Of a stretch of 64,000 bases of DNA, positions 21,877 to 32,525 are shown piece after piece. Each line of letters starts with the position of its first letter. The stretch's first letter is position 1. The stretch is from the NCBI GenBank assembly GCA_000149265.1, contig CH001397.1, forward strand, positions 167,382 through 231,381, given 5' to 3'. The translations under genes and the position numbers were made by a program. The stretch is from Ciona savignyi. Lineage: Eukaryota; Chordata; Ascidiacea; Phlebobranchia; Cionidae. The notes beneath the pieces are model-generated. The model was not told where the DNA came from and made no database searches. It worked only from the letters and a program-made list of their open reading frames with translations.

Positions 21877-24800
21877 CTAAATCTCGTATTCGGATTGTCT
21901 TTCTTTCTTCCGATCGACACCGATATTCTCATAGTTCCTGTTCATCACAACTTCATAACCGTCACCTGATGTTCCCATCTACATGTTCAATTGTTTTTAA
22001 TGCTTTATCTCTGCGTGTGGAAATATGCTGAAGACTTTTCACACAGGGGCAATCATTGGATTACTCGGCATAAGTGTGCTGTTGCAGTTTAACTGATTTT
22101 TCCACTACGTTCTGGCAACTAAATGCACCAGAAAATATGATTGTCACTAGTTTTACTTTTGAAATTTAGTTCACAACTACTTACATTTTCTGATTGCAAC
22201 GTCTGTATGTCCATATAACTCTGGTCATCTGTAGCAGAAATTTACGTTTTAGGATAGAATATTATTGTTTATCCCTGTGAATGGGAAAACGAACGGGGTT
22301 AATACACAGGCAATCTTCAGATCATCTCGCGTCCACCGTTGGGTTACCTATCTCTGCTGGGTTCAAGCAATGTCCATTAAGTGCCTTGCTCAGTACACAA
22401 CCGACTAGCTCGCGACCAGTTTCGAACCAGCAACCCTTCAATTGAAAGTTCACTAACTCACCAGACTAATCAGTTTTTAAAGCAAGCAGTGTTGATAGAA
22501 AACATTTTAAATGCATTCAAAACATCAAAACATACTATTTTTAAGCAATGCCTGAATATTTCAATTGTCTGATCAAAGGTGAAAAAATTATTGGTTCAAT
22601 ACCAGTTGGCTGTAAATAATGCCCAAGCAAATTAATGACAGCATCAAATAAACTAGAATACATAGATTCAATTTATCTCTAGCATATTTTATAATTTTGT
22701 TTAAAACTTACTTGCTATGCTGGTACCAGTGTTCACATAAGGATGCTGTTGCTGGGTCTACACAAACAAACATATTAAGTTGTGTCTAAATAAACAATGC
22801 AATTCTTGTAATAATCTAAACTATTTATTAGGCAAACAGTAAACAGCCATTGTGTAAATATGACGTATAATGCATTTTAAGAACTATATTCCTTTTAGTT
22901 TAGTTTATGTATTTTTAGCCCCAGTATAAAAAAAATGACAGTCGTTAAAACATGTCATTTAAAAAAAAGATAATTAAATAAATATAGCGGAAGTGGCCGC
23001 CAAACATAAGAGAAAAAAACAATAATGTGAAAACAAAATTTAAATAAGACCAAACGATATATTATAAAACACGCCCCCTTCCACAGAGGTTAAATTTAGC
23101 AAACCTGGAAAAATTAAGATTTTAAAAAGTACTGATAAAAGAGTTTTTAAAGTAAAAAATATGGTTGAGGTCAAAGTTGTGATTTTAAAGAATTAAAAAC
23201 TGCATCCGTACCCTGTTTTGTTGGCTGATTTTATTGCTGTGCGTTGCATCATCCAGTTCAACATAATCTGAAAGTATAAATTGAATATTAGTGGTTTGTG
23301 CATATCTAATACAACAATCTAATTCCAGCAACATAATTAACAATTTTTCACCAAATAAAAATGAATTGAGATTTATAACTGGAGCAAAAGTCATAATATT
23401 TAAAGATAATATCAATTATTCATTGATAAACTGAGCGTCCGGCCCGATGGTCTAGCGGTTAAGTGCGTCGCCTTTCAATCGAAAGGTTGCAGGTGCGAAA
23501 CTGGTCGCTAGCTAGTCGGTTGTGTCCTTGGGCAAGGCACTTTACGGACATTGCCTGAACCCAGCGGATTAATGGGTTCTACCAAATTGAAGGAACATGT
23601 CTATCACATACAACACACTGCAATAGCTCCGGTAACCCGACGATGGGCGCGAGGTAATCTGACGATTGCCCGTGTGATAACCCCTGGGGGTTTTCCCATT
23701 CACGGGGGATAAACATGAATATCCTATCCTATCCTATTATGTTTAAAAAGCCAATATTCTTAAAATAAGTGACCACCATTACCTGCAGCTGCTAAGTTGA
23801 TGTTTCCTTGGTTCCTGGAAATAAATGGTGAATGAATATGAATAAGGTGAACTATGGCCAACAAACCTGTCTTCTGCAGTAGGTTTGGCATTCCTGTGTC
23901 TACAGGATTGGTATAAAAGAAATGCATTTGTGATCAACAGAATGCAGATAATTGATGCAAGAATAGAACCAACAATAACCACAGCTGTTTGCTCAGATGC
24001 TTTACTTGGTTGCGACACAATAATTGTGAATGAAAAATCAACTGGTTCAAATATTGAAGAAATAACTGTGAGTTTGTAAGAACCAGTTTCATTTTCCAAT
24101 GGCTGAAAATAAGCAGTCAGAATATCTTACTACAAAACTTCAAATTAAACCTTTATTAGAAAATCAAACCTGGTTCTTCATAAATAGAAAGTTTTGTGTC
24201 CCTGTGTTTTGATGTGTCGCTCCAATATCATTTTGTACAATCAGCCCTGCAATAAAAGCTATTGTATATTTGAGTTCTACCGCATTTATGTGCGTTCGAA
24301 CCATCTTTTGTCAACATTGTAGAATGTAGAAAGGGGTTCAAAGTGAAAGTGATGCTACACAACTGTGGAGCACCAGTCGTCCACTCACATACATTGTTCA
24401 TACCATTGTTGACTTTAAACTGCTCTGCTGGAACTGTGGGTGGATGCAGCTCGTTATAATGTCAATTTAAATACAATAAAGTTCATCTGTGAGGCAAGGT
24501 CAGTTAAACATGCAAAAGGCGTGATGTTATGGTCACCTTTGATTTAAATGCTCGGACAAATAAAAAATAATTGGAAAAAAAATCCGACCGATTAATCTGG
24601 TGGGTTATGACACCTTTAACCGAATGGTTGCAGATTGGAAACTGATTGCTAGCTAGTCGGTTGTGTCCCTGGAAATGGCATTTGACAGACATTGCCTTAA
24701 CCCAGCGGATTAGTACTTCTAAATTGTGATTCATACACATAATACTGAAATAGCTCCGGAAACAAAAATAGTGGGTGCGAGGTGATCTGACAATTGGCTG

Positions 24801-27800
24801 TGTGATAACCCCTTTTGTTTTACCATTTACGGGCATAAACATAAATATCTTATCCTTTTATAATTCATGCTCACATAGTACGTCAACATAGATGGTGGTG
24901 GAAAAATTTCCAAATTCATCGGTTGTATTACAAGAATACAATCCTCTATCCGAAGATGTGAGATTATTGATGATCAGAATATTTGATCCGGACTTCACTT
25001 CTTCATCTTTCATCCACAAGAATGTTGTTTTCATCTCAGTTTCCCTCTCAATGCCACATCTCAAGCTTAAACTTTGTGTTTTGTTCCTAGTAATAACTGA
25101 GGCAATTGTAGGCATTCCATCAACAATGAGGGTTGGAATTCCTGGTAAAATAAGTTAAGTGCAAGATCAAAACAACAATACAAGTTGCAACTTACGAGAT
25201 TTAGGGACCAATGTTATCCTTTGCTTAATGCTTACAGTACCACCTCCACAAACAGAATTACCAACCACACAAGTGATATCAGTTGAACCGCTAACCCCAA
25301 CATTGGTGACCCCACATGTGTTGGATAACCCCACACAAGATGAACACAACCAGCTACAACGAACGGCAGGGTTTCCGTCAGCTGAGCAATTCATAGTCAA
25401 TGTCCCATCTGATCTAAGCAGGTAACCATCGTCTGCTTTGATCAATAGATCCGACATTTTGTTTTCAATCTTCGGGTTGTTAGCAGGATCTGAAGAATAA
25501 CTGAAAGTCAGATATGTTGAGTCCAACATATGTTTATCAGGGACAAAAATCTGTGCGAGAAACGGGAGTAACACTTGTGTGTTTACTCATGTGACGTACA
25601 ATGTGTGAGTATGAAATTTACTCTTGCAAATAAAAAACTAATTAACGTTTACCGCGACTGTTTCATTCGCGGTAAATGATTTACTTGTGTTCGCGTGAGC
25701 TTCCACACGTAAGTGAATTCTTACTCGCCCATAATCTAACATTTGACCTGGTTTGTAATGTTCTTATTTAAGCTTCTACAAGAAACATAATTCCATAGAA
25801 CATAAAATTATGGATAATTGTTGATTTTAATCATATTTAATTAAAATCACTAATTCCTCTTGTATTTTAATTTACTGGGTTTATGCAAGAATGTGATATT
25901 ATGATATTATAAAAAATCGTTTTAATGTAAACTTAATAATACTCACAATACACAAAAAATGTCTGGTTGTCTCTTCCCAGATGACTATATTCAGCAATGC
26001 TAGTGTATTTAGATATAGCTCTACATTCCACTATATCTCCATTGTTTGAACTAGTCAGTGCAGTGCTTGTCCATGTGTTTCCATTTAACTGGAAATTAAA
26101 TTTATTGAATAAATAAATCAAGAGAGATGTAGGTCAATTAAATTTTTACCGCTTGTATTTGACCATTGAAATAAACTTCAACTCTGTCTGCCAAGGGAAA
26201 TCCCTCAACAGCATTGCATTGAAATGTAGCTTTGTCACCAACACAATGGGTATTGTTTCCAATCAATGTAGCAGTTGGTGCTGGATATATTGAACAGTGA
26301 AGTCACAATAAACATGAGTCATACTCCCACATCACAATGGAAACAGTGATGCAACAATGCTTAATACCATGTAAAGGAAATAATCCACCCACCTGACCAG
26401 CATTGCACAATCTTTTCATTCTCCCACTCTGCTGAAGCAAGACATTTGGTTGCAGTGTTTCCAGGTGTGCCACTTGCATAAAACAAAGTAGAGTCCTGGG
26501 AACACTGGAAGTGAGCTTGAGTGTTGTAGACACCAGTTGGTGGATTGACTGGAACATTACTAGGTGTTGGAGATGTGCAATCTGTGAAAGTCAAAACCTG
26601 AGTGTTCGATAACAAAATTATTTGAACCAGTTTATGAAACTTCCATCGCATTTTATTAGAACTCAAATCAAGATAAATCACCACTCAAAACCACATTTAT
26701 TTAACAACTATAACCTAGGCTGCAATATTAAATACTGGAAAGGATAGGATATTCATGTTTATCTGTGTGAATGAAAAAATCAAATCCTACTTAATTTGCT
26801 TGAATCTACTTTAAGTGTGGCTCTTAATAATGATTATTTCCAGCAGACAGCACCTTCGAAAACGGAAAAAAACATTTCCACCTCATTTACCTTTGATAAT
26901 AACTTGCAAGTTATAAATCGGTGATGGTGAACAGCTCATCTCAACACTAACATTGCTTGTTAATGGCGTCAGAAAAGTGAGGTTTGAAGAAACCACACCA
27001 GAGGATACAGAGCATGATACGGTATAATTCGTTGTTGTGAATGATTGGCAATGTGGATTGAATGATGATTGATAAAATACAATTCCTGTTGTAAGTCCTG
27101 GGTTAATTGTCCATGAGCACATACTTGGACTTAAAATATCCCCAGAATTAATTTCAAGGCCAGTAACCCCAGTTGCAATGGTTGTTTGGTTGGTTGGTGG
27201 TTTTATTAAAGTTGCATTTGAAGTGGTGTTACCTACAAAAAAACAATGTTATCTGCAAAAAAATGTTGAATACATAGTTAATGAGTTTATACTTCAAGTT
27301 TATACTTAAAGTTAATGAGTTTATACTTAAATTATTATGGACACATATCATTCTAAAAACAATTTTTGCCTTGTGAGTTTAAAGATGATTTGCATGCATG
27401 ACTGCACCTTTTCCATGTACAAAAATCCACACGCCATGCGAGTAAGAATTTACTCTTGCAAATAGAAAAACTAACATGGCGCAACCGAATACTGGAGTAT
27501 ATTACTAATTTACTGTATATTGTAGATAATATTACTGAAGTCTATATAATACTAAAGATTTACTCCCATTACTCGCATGAGTTTCCACACGTAAGTGAAT
27601 TCTTACTCGCCCGAAATTTGATGAATTTTTAGCCCAGTTTTCAAATGCGGTCATCATATATTGATACTTGACAAATCTGATACAATCACCAACCTTTCCC
27701 ACATACATTTACACACATATGTTGGTATAATAGGTGGACTATGTGCGCTATTTATATCTTATGTTTAAACAAATCAATATATCACCTTTGTATTTATTAG

Positions 27801-28261
27801 TGAAACACACTGGAGCAATGTTTACCTAGATCTACTTAACTCACTTTATATTTACCATTGACATATGAACGATCTAAAACACCCATTTATATGTTGCATT
27901 GGTAACAGTATATAATATCACAATTTTTATTGTTTGTATGAGCTATAAACAAATATATCTGGATTTTAATATATTTTAAACATCAAAACTTCTATCCATT
28001 GGTCTTTTTATTTACTTTTATGTAAAGTTAAAATAAACCTATTTAAATAAAACAATAAATGTTGAAAGTCGAATAACAGAAAAAAACAAGACTGTTAACG
28101 ATTCCTTCTATTTTGCGTTTTAAGTCCGATTGCTTTTAATGTTCACTTCAAATCATAGTTAACCGTAACTTACCATGAAAAAGTATGAAAAGATTGATAA
28201 ATGTCCATGAAAGTATAGATTTTTTACTCCAACTGCTGCCGAACATCATATTCATCATCAT
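21877..28261 (-). CDS. Receptor copy B: intact Ig1-CCP-Ig2-Ig5-TM-phosphotyrosine tail
   Basis: Predicted 732-residue type I receptor; reference copy. Exons: 28261-28174, 27232-26891, 26581-26393, 26280-26150, 26088-25947, 25489-25196, 25141-24875, 24433-24281, 24246-24170, 24102-23867, 23814-23783, 23267-23212, 22757-22712, 22228-22185, 21978-21877. Phases match at every join. Approximate layout: 1-29 signal peptide; 30-143 Cys-rich Ig-like domain 1; 144-206 sushi/CCP domain (four Cys, W before the last); 207-297 Ig2, split by an intron; 298-395 Ig3 with extra Cys (CSWLCSSC); 396-484 Ig4, I-set (FLWMKD, SSDRGLYSC); 485-595 Ig5, whose F-strand Cys is missing (ETGSYKL); 600-623 membrane helix (VVIVGSILASIICILL). 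The tail carries DYVEL, PYVNT, SYMDI, GYEVV, NYENI and a C-terminal YEI. YVNT and YENI fit Grb2-type YxN sites. Recognition role inferred; family not identified. Confidence 0.85.
22252..22500 (-). mobile_element. SINE in intron 13 of copy B (longer form)
   Basis: Minus-strand SINE retaining tail, body and part of the head (GTTTCGAACCAGCAACCCTT). The site is the same as the stub in copy A. Copy D also keeps a long form (41716-42000). Confidence 0.7.
23435..23748 (+). mobile_element. Young full-length SINE in intron 11 of copy B only
   Basis: Complete box A, box B, body and tail, with little decay. The corresponding spot in C (about 35440), D and E has no SINE (GATAAATTGAACATTATG), so it entered copy B after the duplications. 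A few host bases at the junction are lost and no clear target duplication is seen. Confidence 0.88.
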
Positions 28262-28321
28262 ACGGTTCAACTCTCTCTCCAGTCAAACTAATTTGTTCGC
28301 ATTTGAACAGAAAGCCTGAAC

Positions 28322-28346
28322 GGGAATTCCCCTACCGTTAATCCCC
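28322..28346 (-). promoter_or_regulatory. KappaB-like sites upstream of copy B
   Basis: GGGGAATTCCC (28322-28332) with an upstream GGGGATTAACG half-match. A further GGGGAAATTCC at 28595-28605 lies about 335 bp above the start codon. Confidence 0.48.
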
Positions 28347-28431
28347 TAGCGTAAATCAATAATTTTTCCTGGTAACATAGAGATTTAAAATTAGTTTAGA
28401 AAGGTGTGTTAAAACAGGGCTGTGTACGGTC

Positions 28432-28530
28432 TTGTGGCCAAATGGTTTACGCGACCGATACATATACCGACGTAGACACAAAAACGATCTTTGTAACGAG
28501 CTCATCAGATTCGAAACCAAGCCCACAAAA
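28432..28530 (+). mobile_element. Short tRNA-like SINE upstream of copy B
   Basis: Second SINE family (GTACGGTCTTGTGGCCAAAT ... GATTCGAAACCAAGCCC). The same copy occurs at 57478-57580 upstream of E, so it lies inside a duplicated flank. Confidence 0.65.
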
Positions 28531-29390
28531 AAACTAGTGCTGCAACTATAATTGTAAAAACGTATCGATAATTGCGATTATCGTTTGTAAACATGGGGAA
28601 ATTCCTATTATTCAAATTAAACGCCTTTAACGGATTGAAATTCGTTGACAATTAAACTACAGTTTATCTTTGAATAAGGCTTGTAAATAAAATCAATCTT
28701 ATTTTTAACTATTGCATTAAATTAGTTTTAGTGTTCAGTCTTTCTTTACGGAAAATATGAATAGCATAGTTATTTTAAAACGTAGACAGAAACAAGTGCA
28801 AACTACAGTAGTTTATACACGTCCGTAAATAGAGACGGTACAACGAATAAGTAGCGTGGATGTTATATTTTACTTTAGGAAAAACAAATTGATGCAAAAA
28901 CTTATTTAAGTCAAATATAAAAATTCATAAAAATAATTTTATTTATAAAAATTCGAATATTTCAAAAAAAGTAGTTCGGGTATCCAAACACGTAAATCAG
29001 CGACTTGCGAGCAATGGGATGGTTGTAGACTCGAAACCTGCAGCTGACTCGATGGTCGTATCCTTGGTTAATGCATTTAGCAGATGTTATCAGAACAAAT
29101 TGAATTAATCAGCTCTACTAAAAATTAAAGGAACCTCTCAATCATATGCAACACAAAGTAACAGCTCCAGTAACCCGACGGTGTGGACGAGGTATAACGA
29201 TTACCCGTGTCCTATAACGACCCCTTACGTATTCGCGGAAAAAATCTGATGATTTTTCGTGTGGTAACGTCTTGTCGAGTCGGCCCCATATATGGGGAAC
29301 ATAGAATTTAAAATTGCGCCACCACCAGGAGGAATAAATCAGGCGATTATTTTATAATCAATGCGCATCGCAGCAGTTGGCTGGATGTGT
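28436..29390. repeat. 5' flank segment shared by copies B and E
   Basis: This stretch matches 57480-59145 almost base for base, apart from a solo LTR and a SINE-sized insertion in the latter. It shows that the duplicated unit of B and E extends more than 1 kb above the start codon. Confidence 0.8.
28994..29310 (+). mobile_element. tRNA-derived SINE variant
   Basis: A third SINE variant with box B-like TAGACTCGAAACCTGCAGC, a body related to the main family (AACCCGACGGTGTGGACGAG) and no ATCCT tail. Its twin is at 58752-59070. Confidence 0.6.
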
Positions 29391-29465
29391 ACGGTCTTGT
29401 GGCCGGATGGTTAACGCCCAAATGCCGTTTGGGTATTTGCACAATCACGCTTAGCCCTATACTCT
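29388..29465 (+). mobile_element. Short tRNA-like SINE fragment
   Basis: Second family head (GTACGGTCTTGTGGCCGGAT), truncated. It abuts the sushi-domain remnant. Confidence 0.5.
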
Positions 29466-29516
29466 GTTCACTAACTAAATTTAGGTGATTAATTTAAATT
29501 CTCCGATCATGTTTAG

Positions 29517-30236
29517 ATGTCGAATGCACTCGGCCTAACACACCAGGTGGGCTGTCGGTGAACGCTTCCTTAGAGGATGTTTTGTTTCGTGTTGGTTCCA
29601 GATTTAACTTCCGATGCACATCATCCAATGAAAGACTTGTGGGAGAGCGGTTGGTTACTTGTTTAGCAGACGGTGTTGGAACCATCCCACTCCTGAATGT
29701 GGTGAGTTTAGTGAGGATAGTGGACTTATGTTTATCCCTGTGAATGGGAAAACCAAGAGGTTAACACACGGGTAATCGTCAGATCACCTCGCGCCAACCA
29801 TCGGGTTACCCGAGCTATTTCGTTGTATTCTATAATTAATACATTCCTTCAATTTTGTAGAATCAAATAATCTGCTGGGTTTAGGCAATGTCCGTTAAGT
29901 GCCTTGTCCAAAGGACCCAACCGACTAGCTAGGTGATCTGACGATTGCCCGCGTGATAAACCCCTTGCGTTTTCCCATTCCATTGAAATAAACATGATTA
30001 AAATTATTTCCAGTCTCCGGCTTTTTTTCTTATTACCTCTTGGAGTATCCCTACCGCAAGGTAAACACCCCGTGGGCAGGCAACTTACTGTAGCCTGTAG
30101 CGGCAACCAGGTCTTTAGCGGCGGCCCTGTTAGCATTGTGTGCAGAGGTCGAAATGAGTGGAGCACTCCTATCAACAGCTATTCATGTAGCTCGCAATAA
30201 TTGATTATGTGACACCATAATGTGACACAATAAAAT
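29517..30236 (+). pseudogene. Sushi/CCP-domain gene remnant with poly(A) signal
   Basis: Two plus-strand exon-like pieces. The first (29517-29701, acceptor TGTTTAG, donor GTGAGT) reads VECTRPNTPGGLSVNASL, then RVGSRFNFRC and GERLVTCLADG: three sushi cysteines, but no W-x-C end. The second (about 30014-30199, acceptor ATTTCCAG) reads GRQLTVACSG, GGPVSIVCRGRNEWS and NSYSC and stops. It is the cysteine-rich end of a CCP domain. AATAAA follows at about 30229. The exon phases do not join in frame and a double SINE fragment separates them (29718-29995), so this looks like the broken 3' end of a CCP gene. It is unrelated in sequence and strand to the receptor's own CCP exon. Confidence 0.55.
29718..29995. 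mobile_element. Two SINE fragments in opposite orientation
   Basis: A minus-strand SINE (29718-29932) is joined directly to a plus-strand SINE 3' part (29932-29995, GGTGATCTGACGATTGCCCG). This arrangement fits insertion of one into another followed by deletion. Confidence 0.65.
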
Positions 30237-31080
30237 GTGTTGTGATGATGACATGTTGTGTTAATAATATCTAGTGTTAATGATATCTTCTTTAAATCAA
30301 TTACGAGAAATGTTCATTACTAATACAAGTAAATAAATTACATAAACGTAGTCTTGTAGCGGTAATAGAGTGAAAGGTCGTAATATCTTTCCTTTGCATA
30401 ACCATTTCCTTATCTATCAACTTCCCACCTACTGTTCATTCTTATCTTTCATTGATCAGAAAAAATGACACTTTAATGCCGCAGAAGCCTCCATGTTTAC
30501 ACAATATGATTTAATCATACTCCACAAGTCCTTTGCGGCCTGTTAACGTGGTAGTTGCATGAAGAAATCAAAAGAAATGTTATAAATTTTTTCGATAAAA
30601 TAAAACTAGTTTATTTTTTAATCTATAGACTGCGTAATTACATGATCCAGGCATGATTGCTTTTTTTGGCGTTAATGTTGAAAACTCTGCATTGGAAAAT
30701 TCTTTACAGGGCTGATTTTTTTACCGATCTAAGTTTCGAACCCATAATGGGATTGTCACAAGAACCGTTTTTTTTATATAAGAGTCGGTTACGGGTCTGA
30801 TTGGTAACGATATATAACCGGTAGAGTGCCCTCTAACGATTATTTAGTCCCTTTAGCGAGATGCATAAGTTGTCCACTGCTCGATACGACAATAAGATCA
30901 CGAAGATAACCGACTCTTCCTCGAACGACTTAATGCGCTTAACTCGGTGAGTACAAAGGAACTTACAAAGTTCAATCGAATCAAGTTCGAAAACCTCATT
31001 AGCCTTCACGTGCATTAGTGGATTATTTTCAACAATCTCGTAAGTGAAGAAACGAAAAAGGGTTTTATTCGCCCGACAGA
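30237..31080. other. No feature seen
   Basis: AT-rich intergenic DNA after the sushi remnant's poly(A) signal. I find no coding exon, RNA gene or clear repeat. Confidence 0.5.
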
Positions 31081-31081
31081 T

Positions 31082-31348
31082 TAGTATGGTGGGTGAGGGC
31101 GTCGCCATTCAGTCGAAGGGTTGTAGGTTTGAAACTGGTCACTAGCTAGTCGGCTATGTCCTAAAGCTAGACAACTAAGCCAGCGAATTAATGGATTCTA
31201 CTAAATTAAAGGAACAAGTGAATCATACACAACACACTGCAATAGCTCCGGTAACCCGACGATGGGCGCGAGGTATTCTGACGATTGCCCGTGTGTTAAC
31301 CCACTTGGTTTTCCCATTCACGGGGATAAAGATAAATATCCTATCTGG
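31082..31348 (+). mobile_element. tRNA-derived SINE upstream of the block after copy C
   Basis: Main SINE family with worn head (GGGTTGTAGGTTTGAAACTGG) and a one-unit ATCCT tail. Confidence 0.75.
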
Positions 31349-31358
31349 CAATAATGTG

Positions 31359-32525
31359 AAAGATACCGCAGATATTTTGTTTACAAGAGAGATAGATATT
31401 TTTACGACACAAAAAAACAACTATTTGCATATAACGCCATCAAAGGTCCTGCTTCGTGTTTACAACGTGGTTACAGCAAACTGTAACATCTGTGTCGCAT
31501 TATGTTCACGTCGTTTGACGTTTGGACTTGTTTTGAGGGACATCCATTGTTTGCCCCTGATGCTAGACTTGGAAATCCCAGTATTTCAAGATTGGTCGTT
31601 ACGTCACAAGAACTTGCTTAATACACCTGCTTACTCGTGTCATTGTATTTTCCTGAATTAAGTACTGAGCGGTTAACAGAAAGTATTGTTAATAAAGCTG
31701 ATTGAATTGATTTACTGAATCGACATACATGTAACGATAATCAGTTGGTAAGCAGCGTTTTTGTCATTTTTACTGATCGTTAATATTCCTGACGCCATTT
31801 TGATTGTATTAAATATCGTCTATTAAACACCGAAAAAAAAGTGTTTTGCGCGTTTAAACTTGACAATCGCGTTGGGAACTTACAGCCGATCCCTACTGTA
31901 GCAATTCTGGGCGAAGGGAGGTTTGCTTACACAGAAGAATCTACATAAATTAGACTAAAAAAACAGGTCGACTTTATAAAAGCCTTAAACACATAAAAAC
32001 TTGGCATACGGGATTTAGTTTTGAGTTTTGGGCAAGTTGGCATACGGGATTTAGTTTTGAATCTGTCGCGAGTTGTTATAACATTTGAATATGAATATTT
32101 CCTATTTAAAGCGGGGAAGAGAGAAAAACAAGTGTCATCAATCATAATTAATACATTTATGATCATTAAGAAATAGCCCAAATCAAATACAGATACAGTG
32201 GAAGATTAAATACAGAATTAGGAACAATCGATTAATACAAAAAATAAACAAAAACAAAGTTCAAAATGACAATGTAAGAATGATTATTGTAGTATAGGTT
32301 AAGTTAAGTAAACAAAATCGCATGAACTTTTAGAAGGAAAATAAAAAAAAAGTAGAAAAAGAGTATATTCGGATATTTACTCTGAGCCATGTGTAAACAG
32401 ATTTACTTGTATGTTTATCAATATATACTATAATAAACAAGTGGTTTAGCCAGTTAAGTTAACGGGCAAATAACAAATATCCGAGATAATCATGTTTGGG
32501 ATCATGTGTAGAAAATAATATCCCG
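31359..32525 (-). repeat. Inter-gene block downstream of copy C
   Basis: Counterpart of 12655-13780. The CRE-like site has changed to GTTACGTCACAAG (31599). An extra local duplication of GGCAAGTTGGCATACGGGA lies near 32000-32060. Confidence 0.75.
31729..31925 (-). pseudogene. Ig-like exon relic downstream of copy C
   Basis: Starts NLPSPRIATVGIGCKFP, so a B-strand cysteine is readable here. The frame then breaks near the FNRR stretch, and the internal CAG and the TGCAG donor context are lost. Confidence 0.5.

Noticed and set aside
31191-31661. 156-codon plus-strand open frame
   Set aside because: Its first part is SINE body and the rest is inter-gene block; no domain, and the sister blocks are not open over it.
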